This document shows, one piece after another, positions 41,089-48,587 of a stretch of DNA of 64,000 nucleotides. This DNA comes from CAZLRH01 sp964562015 (GTDB taxonomy: Bacteria; Verrucomicrobiota; Verrucomicrobiia; Opitutales; JABDGR01). The notes beneath the pieces were generated by a model, which was not told where the DNA came from, searched no databases, and was given only the letters and a program-made list of their open reading frames with translations. The stretch spans positions 176,658 to 240,657 of the forward strand of contig CAZLRH010000004.1 of the NCBI GenBank assembly GCA_964562015.1. The letters run 5' to 3'. Both the position numbers and the translations under genes were made by a program. Every line of letters starts with the position of its first letter. The first letter of the stretch is position 1.

Positions 41089-41664
41089 TTGAACTCCCGA
41101 CGTCACATCGTGCGGATGGTTTGCCTGGCGCTGTGGCTGGCGCTCGTGGGGGGCGGGGCGTATTTGTTTTTCGCCGAGCGGGAGTTGCTGAAGGGGGAAT
41201 TGGCGGGGGCGTTTTCGGTGTCGGTGGTCCTGGGCGGGGCGGTGTACTTGCTGCTGGGGTGCCTGCGAGGCTTTACGTTGATCCCGGCGACGTACCTGGT
41301 GCTGGCCGCGATGGCGTTTCTGCCGCCGGTGACGTTGTTTGCGCTGACGCTGCTGGGGATTTTGATTTCATCCGCGAGCATTTATTATTTTTCGGAGTGG
41401 CTGGAGCTGGACGCGTATTTTAGGCGCAAGCACGCGGCGGGGGTGGCGCGGGTGACGGGGGTGCTGCAGCGGCACCAGTTGCCAATCATCATCGCCTGGA
41501 GTTTCTTCCCGCTGGCGCCGACGGACCTCATTTGCTACGTGTGCGGGGTGCTGCGGGTGGATTTCTGGAAATTTATTTTCGGGGTGCTCGTGGGCGAAGG
41601 GGCGATTTGCGCGTTGTATATTTTCCTGGGAGACCAGGCGCTGCATTGGGCGGGCTGGAGGTGA
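41089..41664 (+). CDS. VTT/TVP38-type membrane protein
   Basis: A 191-residue membrane protein with five or six helices and the VTT (SNARE-associated, DedA/TVP38) pattern: RGFTLIPATYLVLAAMAFLPP and a C-terminal segment with FFPLAPTDLICYVCGVLR followed by WKFIFGVLVGE. Recent work links the family to lipid scrambling or undecaprenyl-phosphate recycling; the role here is unknown. The frame starts with TTG at 41089; GTG 41110 and ATG 41116 are other choices. Stands alone between the zeta-like kinase and the CPXCG gene. Confidence 0.78.
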   Translation: MNSRRHIVRMVCLALWLALVGGGAYLFFAERELLKGELAGAFSVSVVLGGAVYLLLGCLRGFTLIPATYLVLAAMAFLPPVTLFALTLLGILISSASIYYFSEWLELDAYFRRKHAAGVARVTGVLQRHQLPIIIAWSFFPLAPTDLICYVCGVLRVDFWKFIFGVLVGEGAICALYIFLGDQALHWAGWR

Positions 41665-41681
41665 GGGGTGGAAAAGGCGGA

Positions 41682-42046
41682 GTGTTTTAGTGCTTAGTGC
41701 TTAGTGTTCTAGTACTTAGTGTTCTAGTGCTTAGCGGGAAGAGCCCGGAGCAGGGAGCACGGAGCGGGGAACTGGGAGCAGGGAGGTAAGGAGCAGGGAG
41801 GTAAGGAGCAGGGAGTGCAGAGCGGGGAGAAAGAAGAGGAACGCTGATGCTCGCTAATCAGCGCTGAGGGGGTTGAGTGGTCACACGCGACTCCTTAGCG
41901 CTGAGGGGGCTGGACGGCTACACTCGACTCCGTAGCGCTGATGGATTGGAGATTAGCGGTTTATTGGCTTTTCCTGGAGGGTTTTCGGGAAGTATTTTGC
42001 TGGAGGGCTTTTCTCCGCGTGCTCCGCGTTCTCGGCGGTGTAAATC
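41682..42046. repeat. array of text-like intergenic repeats
   Basis: A 365-bp gene-free block with several word families: 41682-41736 (AGTGCTTAGTGTTCTAG words, inverse of 2321-2370); 41747-41830 with GAGCAGGGAGGTAAG repeated exactly at 41776 and 41791 and partly at 41806; 41839-41965 (AACGCTGATGC / GCGCTGAGGG words); 42000-42046 (CTCCGCGTGCTCCGCG type, inverse of 43541). It has no coding content and no clear promoter. Confidence 0.75.
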
Positions 42047-42056
42047 CTGAAATGCA

Positions 42057-42398
42057 TTACTCGTCGGTGGTGGCTAGGTAGATGTCCGCGTGGCCGTCGT
42101 CATCGTAGGTGAGAGAGACTTGCCAGGGGCGGCAGCAGACGGCGCAGTCTTCGACGTAGCGTTGGGCGCGGCCGCTGGAGGGGTCGAGGGTGATTTCAAC
42201 GGATTCGCCGCAGTAGGGGCATTCGACGACGGCGGAGGTGTCGAAGACCGGTGGAGGTAGCGGCGGAGAAGATTTGGGGCGCGAGGAAGAGAGAGACGGT
42301 TTTGACGCAGTGGATGAAGGCGGGAGTTTCACGGCGCCAGGGCGAACGCGAGGCTTAGTGCGACGGGTCGCGGAAATGGATTTCGAATGGCGGGGCAT
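42057..42398 (-). CDS. CPXCG-motif cysteine-rich zinc-ribbon protein
   Basis: A 113-residue protein. Residues 1-50 are Ser/Pro/Arg-rich and probably disordered. Residues 55-113 hold the CPXCG family: VVECPYCGESVEITLDPS, then QRYVEDCAVCCRPWQVSLT, with Cys-x2-Cys pairs (CPYC and CAVC) forming a small zinc ribbon. Function of this widespread family is unknown. The start is uncertain, as the N-terminal extension is unusual; a shorter product starting nearer residue 45 is possible. Confidence 0.75.
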   Translation of the reverse strand: MPRHSKSISATRRTKPRVRPGAVKLPPSSTASKPSLSSSRPKSSPPLPPPVFDTSAVVECPYCGESVEITLDPSSGRAQRYVEDCAVCCRPWQVSLTYDDDGHADIYLATTDE

Positions 42399-42412
42399 CG
42401 GAGAAAGAGGAA

Positions 42413-42671
42413 CCGCAGATTACGCAGATGGGGAAAGAATTTTTTTCACCGCGAAGACGCGAAGAGCGCGAAGGGACGCCGAAGAAACAGGGAAGAAAAG
42501 AGGGGGAATTTAAACCACAGAGAGTGCAGAGAACGCAGATAAAGAGTTAGGACGAGGGAGAAAACGGCAGAAATTGTACTATTATAGATGAAGAAGCGCG
42601 GGGAGTCCAGCGGGGGAGAGGGAAAAGAGTCAGGCAGAAAGCGCGGCGCGCTGGGGGCAGCGCGCCCTACC
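42413..42671. repeat. text-like repeats (GCGAAGACGCGAAG type) plus REP-like hairpin
   Basis: 42413-42545 is A/G-rich: AGATTACGCAGATGG, CGCGAAGAGCGCGAAGG and CAGAGAGTGCAGAG words. 42645-42671 is a full copy of the 27-bp palindrome (GGCGCGCTGGGGGCAGCGCG then CCCTACC). Between and after them is a pyrimidine-rich leader up to the thiG start. No gene in 42399-42734. Confidence 0.7.
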
Positions 42672-42734
42672 CTTTTCGCGTCATCGGGTTTGCAATTCTA
42701 CCTGCGACCTTCTACATTCCACCTTCCTTTTCCG

Positions 42735-43526
42735 ATGACTTCTCTGGCTACTCAACCGTTGGTGCTTGGCGGGCGCACGTTTGCGTCGCGGCTGTTCGTG
42801 GGCACGGGCAAATTTGCCGACCCGGCGTTGATGCGCGCGACGCTGGCGGCGTGCCGGCCGGCGCTGGCGACGGTGGCGTTGAAGCGCGCGGATTTGTCGG
42901 GCGGCGGGGACAAGTTTGCGGACATTCTCGATTTTCTCGAGCCGGAGAAATACCTGGTGCTGCCGAACACGGCGGGGGCGATGAACGCCGAGGAGGCGGT
43001 GCGGCTGGCACGGCTGGCGGTGGCCGCGGGGTTGCCGAAATGGGTGAAGCTGGAAATCCATCCCGACCCGAATTATTTGCTGCCGGACCCCATCGAGACG
43101 CTGAAGGCGGCGGAGATTTTGGTGCGCGAGGGGTTTGTGGTGCTGCCGTACATCAACGCCGACCCGGTGCTGGCGCTGCGGTTGCAGGACGCGGGGTGCG
43201 CGGCGGTGATGCCGCTGGGTTCGCCGATTGGCACAAACCGGGGCCTCGAGACGCGCGCGCAGATTGCGATCATCATCGAGCAGGCGCGCGTGCCGGTGGT
43301 GGTGGACGCGGGGTTGGGGCGGCCGTCGCACGCGGCGGAGGCGTTGGAAATGGGCGCCGACGCGGTGCTGGTGAACACGGCCATCGCGGTGTCGCCGGAC
43401 CCGGTGCGCACGGCGAAAGCGTTCGCGCTGGCGGTGGAGGCGGGCCGGGCCGCGTATGAAGTGGGCATTGCCGCGGAGAGCGAACGAGCGGCGGCGACGA
43501 GCCCGTTGACGGCGTTTCTGGGCTGA
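42735..43526 (+). CDS. thiG: thiazole synthase ThiG
   Basis: A 263-residue TIM-barrel enzyme. Family blocks: LVLGGRTFASRLFVGTGKF, VALKRAD, GAMNAEEAVRLARLA, WVKLEIHPDPNYLLPDPIET, YINADPVLALRL, GTNRGLETRAQIAII and VVDAGLGRPSHAAEALEMGADAVLVNTAIA. ThiG joins 1-deoxyxylulose-5-phosphate, dehydroglycine from ThiH and the ThiS thiocarboxylate to make the thiazole. ATG 42735 was chosen because the family starts there, and the pyrimidine-rich TTCCTTTTCCG precedes it. Separated from thiH by 370 bp of repeats. Confidence 0.95.
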   Translation: MTSLATQPLVLGGRTFASRLFVGTGKFADPALMRATLAACRPALATVALKRADLSGGGDKFADILDFLEPEKYLVLPNTAGAMNAEEAVRLARLAVAAGLPKWVKLEIHPDPNYLLPDPIETLKAAEILVREGFVVLPYINADPVLALRLQDAGCAAVMPLGSPIGTNRGLETRAQIAIIIEQARVPVVVDAGLGRPSHAAEALEMGADAVLVNTAIAVSPDPVRTAKAFALAVEAGRAAYEVGIAAESERAAATSPLTAFLG

Positions 43527-43540
43527 GGGGAAGAGATAAG

Positions 43541-43890
43541 AAATTGAACCACAGAGACACGGAGAACACAGAAAAAACAGCAATGAAGGAAATCCAAACC
43601 GAAAAATTTACCGCAGAGAGCGCGGAGGACGCAGAGGCAAAGCAAAGAAAACCAAACTGAAGGAAATATTACCACGAAGAACACGAAGCAAAGCGTAGAT
43701 GAATTTTTACCGCAGAGGCCGCGGAGGGAAAGCAGAGCAAAAATGAAGCAAAAATTGAAAAATATTTAACCAAGAAGGACACGAAGAGTACGAAACAATG
43801 CAAAGAGGATTTTTACCGCAGAGATCGCGGAGGACGCAGAGAAAAAAGCTGGAGATCCAAGCACTCGAACACTAGGCACTAAAATACTTT
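43541..43890. repeat. 350-bp array of degenerate purine-rich words
   Basis: Four or five units of the kind ACCACAGAGACACGGAG, ACCGCAGAGAGCGCGGAGGACG, ACCACGAAGAACACGAAG and ACCAAGAAGGACACGAAG, each followed by a variable A-rich stretch (CAAAGCAAAGAAAACC). The last 30 bp (43861-43890) belong to the CACTAGGCACTAA family seen at 2321. No gene. The array separates thiG from thiH. Confidence 0.8.
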
Positions 43891-43896
43891 TTTAAA

Positions 43897-45117
43897 ATGT
43901 CTGCATTTTCCAAAGTCTTCCCCACCCTGCCGCTGGCGCGATGGGTGGAGCGTGCGCAGGCGGCGCGCGAGGCGGACGCGCTGGCGGTGTTGCGCCGGGG
44001 GCGGGCGAATTCGCTGGACGATTTTGCGGCGTTGCTGTCGCCCGCGGCGGCCCCACACTTGGAGGCGCTGGCCGCGCAGTCGCAAAAGTTGACGCGGCAA
44101 AATTTCGGCAAGACGATCCGCTTGTTCGCACCGTTGTACCTGTCGAACGAGTGTGTGAATATCTGCAAGTACTGCGGGTTTTCGCGGAACAACGCGATCC
44201 CGCGCATCACGCTGCCGCTGGCGAAGGTGGAGGACGAAACGCGGCGGCTGGCGGGGCGTGGGTTTCGGTCGCTGCTGCTGGTGGCGGGCGAGCATCCGAA
44301 ATATGTTTCCAACGGGTACGTGGCGGAGTGCGTGCGGCGGTGCCTGGCGTGGACGCCCCAGGTGGCGCTGGAGCTCGGGCCGCTCGAGACGGCGGAGTAT
44401 GCGCCGCTGGCGGCGGCGGGCGCGGAGGGGTTGGTCGTGTATCAGGAGACATACCACGAGGCGACTTACCGCGAGATGCACACGGCGGGGCCGAAGAAGA
44501 ATTTTGCCTGGCGGCTGGACACGCCGGAGCGCGGTTACGCGGCGGGGTTTCGGCGGCTGGGCATCGGTGCGCTGCTGGGATTGCACGACTGGCGCTTCGA
44601 GGCGCTGGCGCTGGCGGCGCATGCGCGGCATTTGCTCAAGCATTGCTGGAAATCATATTTGACGGTGGCGCTGCCGCGGTTGCGGCCGGCGGCGGGGGGA
44701 TTTGAAGTGAAGACGGAAAATGTCGTGAGTGACCGGGAACTGGTGCAGATCATTGGCGCCCTGCGCTTGTTGCTGCCGGCGGCGGGGATCGTGTTGTCCA
44801 CGCGGGAACCGGCGGCGTTGCGCGACGGGCTGTGCACGCTCGGCATCACGCACATGAGCGCAGGCTCGAGCACGGAGCCGGGCGGTTATAGCGATTTTGA
44901 CGAGAACCAGTGGACGCCGACGCGCGCGCAGCCCGGCGAGCAATTTCACATCGCGGACGAGCGTCCGCCGCAAGTGGTGGCCGCGATGTTGCGCAGGCGC
45001 GGGCTCGAGCCGGTGTGGAAGGACCACGACGTGGCGCTGACGGGTTCACCTACGGAAGCGACGGCGCCGACGGCCACGGCTTCGGGCACGGAGCGTTTGC
45101 CCGCGAGCGCGTTTTAA
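43897..45117 (+). CDS. thiH: 2-iminoacetate (dehydroglycine) synthase ThiH
   Basis: A 406-residue radical SAM enzyme. The iron-sulfur cluster Cys triad is Cys86-x3-Cys90-x2-Cys93 (CVNICKYCGF). Other family blocks: ALELGPLETAEYAPLAAAGAEGLVVYQETYH in two halves, GIGALLGLHDWRFEALALA and MSAGSSTEPGGY. It cleaves tyrosine to make dehydroglycine for ThiG. The C-terminal 25 residues are Ala/Thr-rich and extra. Its stop is 14 bp before thiS, so thiH-thiS is an operon. Confidence 0.94.
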   Translation: MSAFSKVFPTLPLARWVERAQAAREADALAVLRRGRANSLDDFAALLSPAAAPHLEALAAQSQKLTRQNFGKTIRLFAPLYLSNECVNICKYCGFSRNNAIPRITLPLAKVEDETRRLAGRGFRSLLLVAGEHPKYVSNGYVAECVRRCLAWTPQVALELGPLETAEYAPLAAAGAEGLVVYQETYHEATYREMHTAGPKKNFAWRLDTPERGYAAGFRRLGIGALLGLHDWRFEALALAAHARHLLKHCWKSYLTVALPRLRPAAGGFEVKTENVVSDRELVQIIGALRLLLPAAGIVLSTREPAALRDGLCTLGITHMSAGSSTEPGGYSDFDENQWTPTRAQPGEQFHIADERPPQVVAAMLRRRGLEPVWKDHDVALTGSPTEATAPTATASGTERLPASAF

Positions 45118-45131
45118 ATTTTATCGCACCG

Positions 45132-45347
45132 ATGAAGAGCGAAACGATTACCGTGAAGGCGAATGGCGAAGCGCGTTACGCGGCGGCGGGCAGTACGCTG
45201 CCGGAGTTTTTGGCGGAATTGGGACTGGCAGTTGGACGCGTCGTGGTCGAGCGCAATGGCGCACCGTTGACCCCGACGGAGGCGCGGAAAACGGTGCTGG
45301 CGGAAGGCGACCGGCTGGAGATCGTGAAGATTGTGGCGGGAGGGTAG
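45132..45347 (+). CDS. thiS: sulfur carrier protein ThiS
   Basis: A 71-residue ubiquitin-like protein ending in the Gly-Gly tail (KIVAGG) that carries the thiocarboxylate. Pattern: ITVKANGEARYAAAGSTLPEFLAEL, VVVERNGAPLT, LAEGDRLEIVK. It delivers sulfur to ThiG. The ATG at 45132 is 14 bp after thiH. In many genomes thiS precedes thiG, here it follows thiH. No ThiF adenylyltransferase is in the window. Confidence 0.93.
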   Translation: MKSETITVKANGEARYAAAGSTLPEFLAELGLAVGRVVVERNGAPLTPTEARKTVLAEGDRLEIVKIVAGG

Positions 45348-45494
45348 GAAGCGAAGGCAGAAGGTAGAATACGGAAGTAAGGCTGGAGAAGCTAAGCGGG
45401 TGAGAGCAAATGAAAGCAGGGACGAAAAATAGGCCTGGGAGGCGGCGCGTTTTTAATCTGTGCACGACGGGGGGAAATTCGTAGGCTGCGGGTT

Positions 45495-45890
45495 GTGGCA
45501 CCGGGCAAAAGCACCGAACTCAAAAGCGCGCAAGTCGTGCTCGACCGCCTGATTTACCAGCGGGACGAAGCCAACCTGCCCGCCGACCGTCCGCATGCGT
45601 TCATTTATTTTCTCACCATTCGCAACCTGTCCGACCGCCGGTTCACCCTGTTTGGGCGCAAATGGATTCTGACCCAGGCAGACGGCACGACGCAGGTCAT
45701 CGAGGGCGACAAGATTGTGGGGCAGACGCCCACACTCGCGCCCGGCGAGGAGTTTTCCTACAACAGTTACCATGTGACGGCAGTGAACACGACAGCGTGC
45801 GGATCGTTTCATGGCCTCGATGAATTCGACCAGCCCATCCATGTGAAGATACCGCCCTTTGCGATGGTCATCCCGGGGCCCAGCGAGTAG
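45495..45890 (+). CDS. apaG: ApaG domain protein
   Basis: A 131-residue beta-sandwich ApaG-domain protein. Family blocks: HAFIYFLTIRNLSDRRFTLFGRKWILT, IEGDKIVGQTPTLAPGEEFSYNSYH and a GSFHG-type turn. ApaG proteins associate with divalent ions or metabolites; the biological role in bacteria is unclear (E. coli apaG is linked to cobalt resistance). The gene begins with GTG at 45495. The 225 bp that follow, to 46115, hold only A-rich text-like words (GAACTAACAAAATTAAC) and no gene. Confidence 0.83.
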   Translation: MAPGKSTELKSAQVVLDRLIYQRDEANLPADRPHAFIYFLTIRNLSDRRFTLFGRKWILTQADGTTQVIEGDKIVGQTPTLAPGEEFSYNSYHVTAVNTTACGSFHGLDEFDQPIHVKIPPFAMVIPGPSE

Positions 45891-46115
45891 AGGCAGAAGC
45901 TGAACTTTAGACAGAACTAACAAAATTAACAAAAATTAAACCGCGCTACAAAAATAAACGCCGCCGCTCAGCCGATGAAGCAGCACGTCTGCGATAGAAA
46001 AAAGCGCCAATAAGCTTTTGCATACGGAGACTGATTTTTGATTCTACAAATTCTGTTAATTCTGTCCAAAAACCTCTCTTCCCTTTCCACCCCGACTGCC
46101 GGCGACTGCAATCGA

Positions 46116-47474
46116 ATGCAAATTACCGACCTTAACTCCGCCCGCGACATCGGCGCCAATTGCCTGCTCGTGGAGACCGGACCCTTCCGTTTCGTGCTGG
46201 ATTGCGGCCTGCATCCGAAAAAAGTCGGCCTCGCCGGGCTGCCCGACCTGTCGCGGCTGGAAATGGATGAACTGGATTTTATTGTCATCACACACGCGCA
46301 TCTCGACCATGGCGGCTCGCTGCCGGTTTTGTTGCGGCATCAGACGCAGGCGCCCATTTTGGTCACGCCCCCGACGCAGGCGCTGCTGCCGCGGATGCTG
46401 CGCAATTCCTGCTCGGTAATGATGAAGCAGCGCGAGGAACTGCGGTTAAAGGAATACCCGTTGTTCACCTTTGCGGAAATCGAACGGCTCGAGGGGCGTT
46501 TGGTGGCTCTGCCCTATGGAGCCCCAAAAACCTTGGAGAAAAACGGCGAGAAACTGGAGCTGACCTTTTTCCTCGCCGGGCACGTGGCGGGGGCCGCGGG
46601 TCTGCGGGTCGTGCACGGCAAGCAGCGAGTATTTTTTACGGGCGACGTGCTGTTTGCGGACCAGTTGACGCTGGCCGGTGCGAAGTTTCCGCAGGAGAAG
46701 TTTGACGCCGTCATCACCGAAACCACGCGCGGGGCGCGCGGGCGGCCGCCGGAGTCGAGCCGCGCCGGCGAAGCCGAGCGGGCGCTGGCAGGCATCACGC
46801 AAACGCTGGCGAGCGGAGGCTCGGTGCTGGTGCCCGTGTTTGCACTGGGGCGCATGCAGGAGATGGTGGCGCTGCTGCATAAGGCACGGTGCTCGGGAAA
46901 ATTGCCGCGGGTGCCTATTTACGTGTCGGGGCTCGGGCTGGACCTGGTGGATTATTTCGACCGGCTGGCGCGCAAGAACGACTCCATTCGCTTTCGCCGG
47001 AGCCTGCTGCTGGACCTCGGGGCGGAGCCGTTGCGGCAGGACCTCACCCCCGGACGCGAGCCCGGCACGCCGACCCTCTATTTAGTAAGCAGCGGGATGA
47101 TGGTGGAAAATACGCCCTCGTATGCCGTGGCGGCGACGCTGGCGGGCCGCCCGAAGCACGCGATTTTCTTCGTGGGGTATTGCGACCCGGAAACGCCCGG
47201 CGGAAAACTGCTGGCCACGCCACACGGGGAAAAATTTGCGTTTACCCATCTGCATTACACAACGCCCGTGCTGGCCCGGGTGGAGCGTTTCGACCTCAGC
47301 GCGCACGCCGAGCGCGAGGAATTGCTGGCCTACGCCCTCGGGCGGGAACCGCGCACGGTGCTGCTCACCCATGGTGATCCGGCGGCGCGGGCGTGGTTTG
47401 CGGAGAACCTGCAAAAGGGCAAAAATCCCCCGCGGGTGGTTGACCCGACCCCGGGCGAAACCATCGAGGTTTAA
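46116..47474 (+). CDS. beta-CASP family RNA-specific ribonuclease (MBL fold)
   Basis: A 452-residue metallo-beta-lactamase/beta-CASP protein. The metal motif ITHAHLDHGGSLP (HxHxDH) is near residue 55, FFLAGHVAGAAG supplies the next His, GDVLFAD the next Asp and VLLTHGDPAA the C-terminal His. The beta-CASP region includes VFALGRMQEMVALL and GLGLDLVDYF. It resembles YSH1-type or RNase J-like mRNA-processing enzymes. I chose ATG 46116 because the family starts there; an in-frame ATG at 46038 would add 26 residues across a repeat. Confidence 0.87.
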   Translation: MQITDLNSARDIGANCLLVETGPFRFVLDCGLHPKKVGLAGLPDLSRLEMDELDFIVITHAHLDHGGSLPVLLRHQTQAPILVTPPTQALLPRMLRNSCSVMMKQREELRLKEYPLFTFAEIERLEGRLVALPYGAPKTLEKNGEKLELTFFLAGHVAGAAGLRVVHGKQRVFFTGDVLFADQLTLAGAKFPQEKFDAVITETTRGARGRPPESSRAGEAERALAGITQTLASGGSVLVPVFALGRMQEMVALLHKARCSGKLPRVPIYVSGLGLDLVDYFDRLARKNDSIRFRRSLLLDLGAEPLRQDLTPGREPGTPTLYLVSSGMMVENTPSYAVAATLAGRPKHAIFFVGYCDPETPGGKLLATPHGEKFAFTHLHYTTPVLARVERFDLSAHAEREELLAYALGREPRTVLLTHGDPAARAWFAENLQKGKNPPRVVDPTPGETIEV

Positions 47475-47534
47475 TTCTGCGCGGGAGGTGATAGGGGAAA
47501 TCAGGCCGGCAATTGTATACGCCGGTCTAACGCC

Positions 47535-48134
47535 ATGAGTACAGCCGATCCAGCGAACAGACCAATGGGTGTGGGTCAGAGGGTTTTTCTTATCCTCGTT
47601 GTCGCCATGCTCTTGTTAATAGCTGCCTCTTTTTTTGACCCCGATTGGGGTCGTGAGCGCTACGCCAAACACCAGAAGACTTACATCCAGCTTAACAACC
47701 TGGCACAGGCGGTTCAATTATATCACGACCAGTACAGGAGATACCCGGTTTTTTCTCCGGAAATTCCGGGTCAAGATTACGTCCTGCGATTAAAATACTT
47801 GAGTCCGGCCTTTCTGCAAGTGATGACCGGACATCCGCCTGCCGAACTGCAAATGCTCAATCCCAAACGGCTGACCTTCTTTTCTGCGTCAGACAGCGAT
47901 TTGACGCCGGACCGCACACGTTTGGTTGATGCCTATGGGAATCAAGACCTGGTTATCATCATGGACACCGATGGGGACGGGGTAATCGCCCCGTTCACGG
48001 TGACGATGGCGAGTGCCGACGGAAGGCGGGTGACGGTCCGGCAAACGAAACCAATTCATGCGAACGTCATTGCGATGTCGCCGGGACGCGGATTGGGCGA
48101 TGCCGATGCGGTGACCACGTGGGACGTGCGATGA
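47535..48134 (+). CDS. pseudopilin-like protein with N-terminal membrane helix
   Basis: A 199-residue protein with one membrane helix (VFLILVVAMLLLIAASFF, residues 17-34), followed by LNNLAQAVQLYHDQYRRYP and a C-terminal LVDAYGNQDLVIIMDTDGDGVI. These two blocks recur in type II secretion pseudopilins and in the abundant DUF1559-like or GspG-like proteins of the Planctomycetota-Verrucomicrobiota group. The prepilin cleavage motif (Gly-Phe) is not seen, so the assignment is only by resemblance. Confidence 0.6.
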   Translation: MSTADPANRPMGVGQRVFLILVVAMLLLIAASFFDPDWGRERYAKHQKTYIQLNNLAQAVQLYHDQYRRYPVFSPEIPGQDYVLRLKYLSPAFLQVMTGHPPAELQMLNPKRLTFFSASDSDLTPDRTRLVDAYGNQDLVIIMDTDGDGVIAPFTVTMASADGRRVTVRQTKPIHANVIAMSPGRGLGDADAVTTWDVR

Positions 48135-48163
48135 AAGCCGGGTGTGTTTTGAAACCCGCAAAC

Positions 48164-48367
48164 AACCACGGATAACACGGATAGGAATCTTGAAATTATC
48201 AATTTTCTGCCGAAGGGAATCCGTGTTATCCGTGTCATCCGTGGTTTCGGGCGTGTTATGCTTGGTGGAAAAGACCCAAGCGGGTCGTCCCAAGCGCATG
48301 GCTTCTACAAAGCAGGCAGGTTTGAAAACCCACCTCTGACGGCGCGCTGAGGGCAGCGCGCCCTGCC
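48164..48367. repeat. imperfect inverted repeat of CACGGAT words, then REP-like hairpin
   Basis: AACCACGGATAACACGGAT at 48164-48182 and ATCCGTGTCATCCGTGGTT at 48228-48246 are nearly reverse complements (one mismatch) with 45 bp between them. 48341-48367 is a copy of the 27-bp palindrome, GGCGCGCTGAGGGCAGCGCG then CCCTGCC. The rest of the 453-bp gap to 48587 is a pyrimidine-rich word string (CCCTACCCTCACCC, GCCCGGCCCTCATCC). Confidence 0.7.
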
Positions 48368-48587
48368 ACATAAAGCGGATCGGGTGCAGAAGTTGTCGGC
48401 CCTACTTCATCAGCCGGCTAGCCGGAGCACAGAGGTTCGTGGGCCCTACCCTCACCCAAGCGCCCGGCCCTCATCCGAGCGTCCTGCCCTCATCCGTTCA
48501 CCCGGCCCCGACCGAACGGCCTGATTTCACAGTTGCCAAGCCCTCGCGGCGGGCAAGAATGGCGGGGCTTTGTTTCCCTCGCTTTCC

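Noticed and set aside
41776..41820. Possible CRISPR repeats
   Set aside because: Repeat units are contiguous 15-bp copies without spacers, inside a purine-rich low-complexity block; no cas genes in the window.
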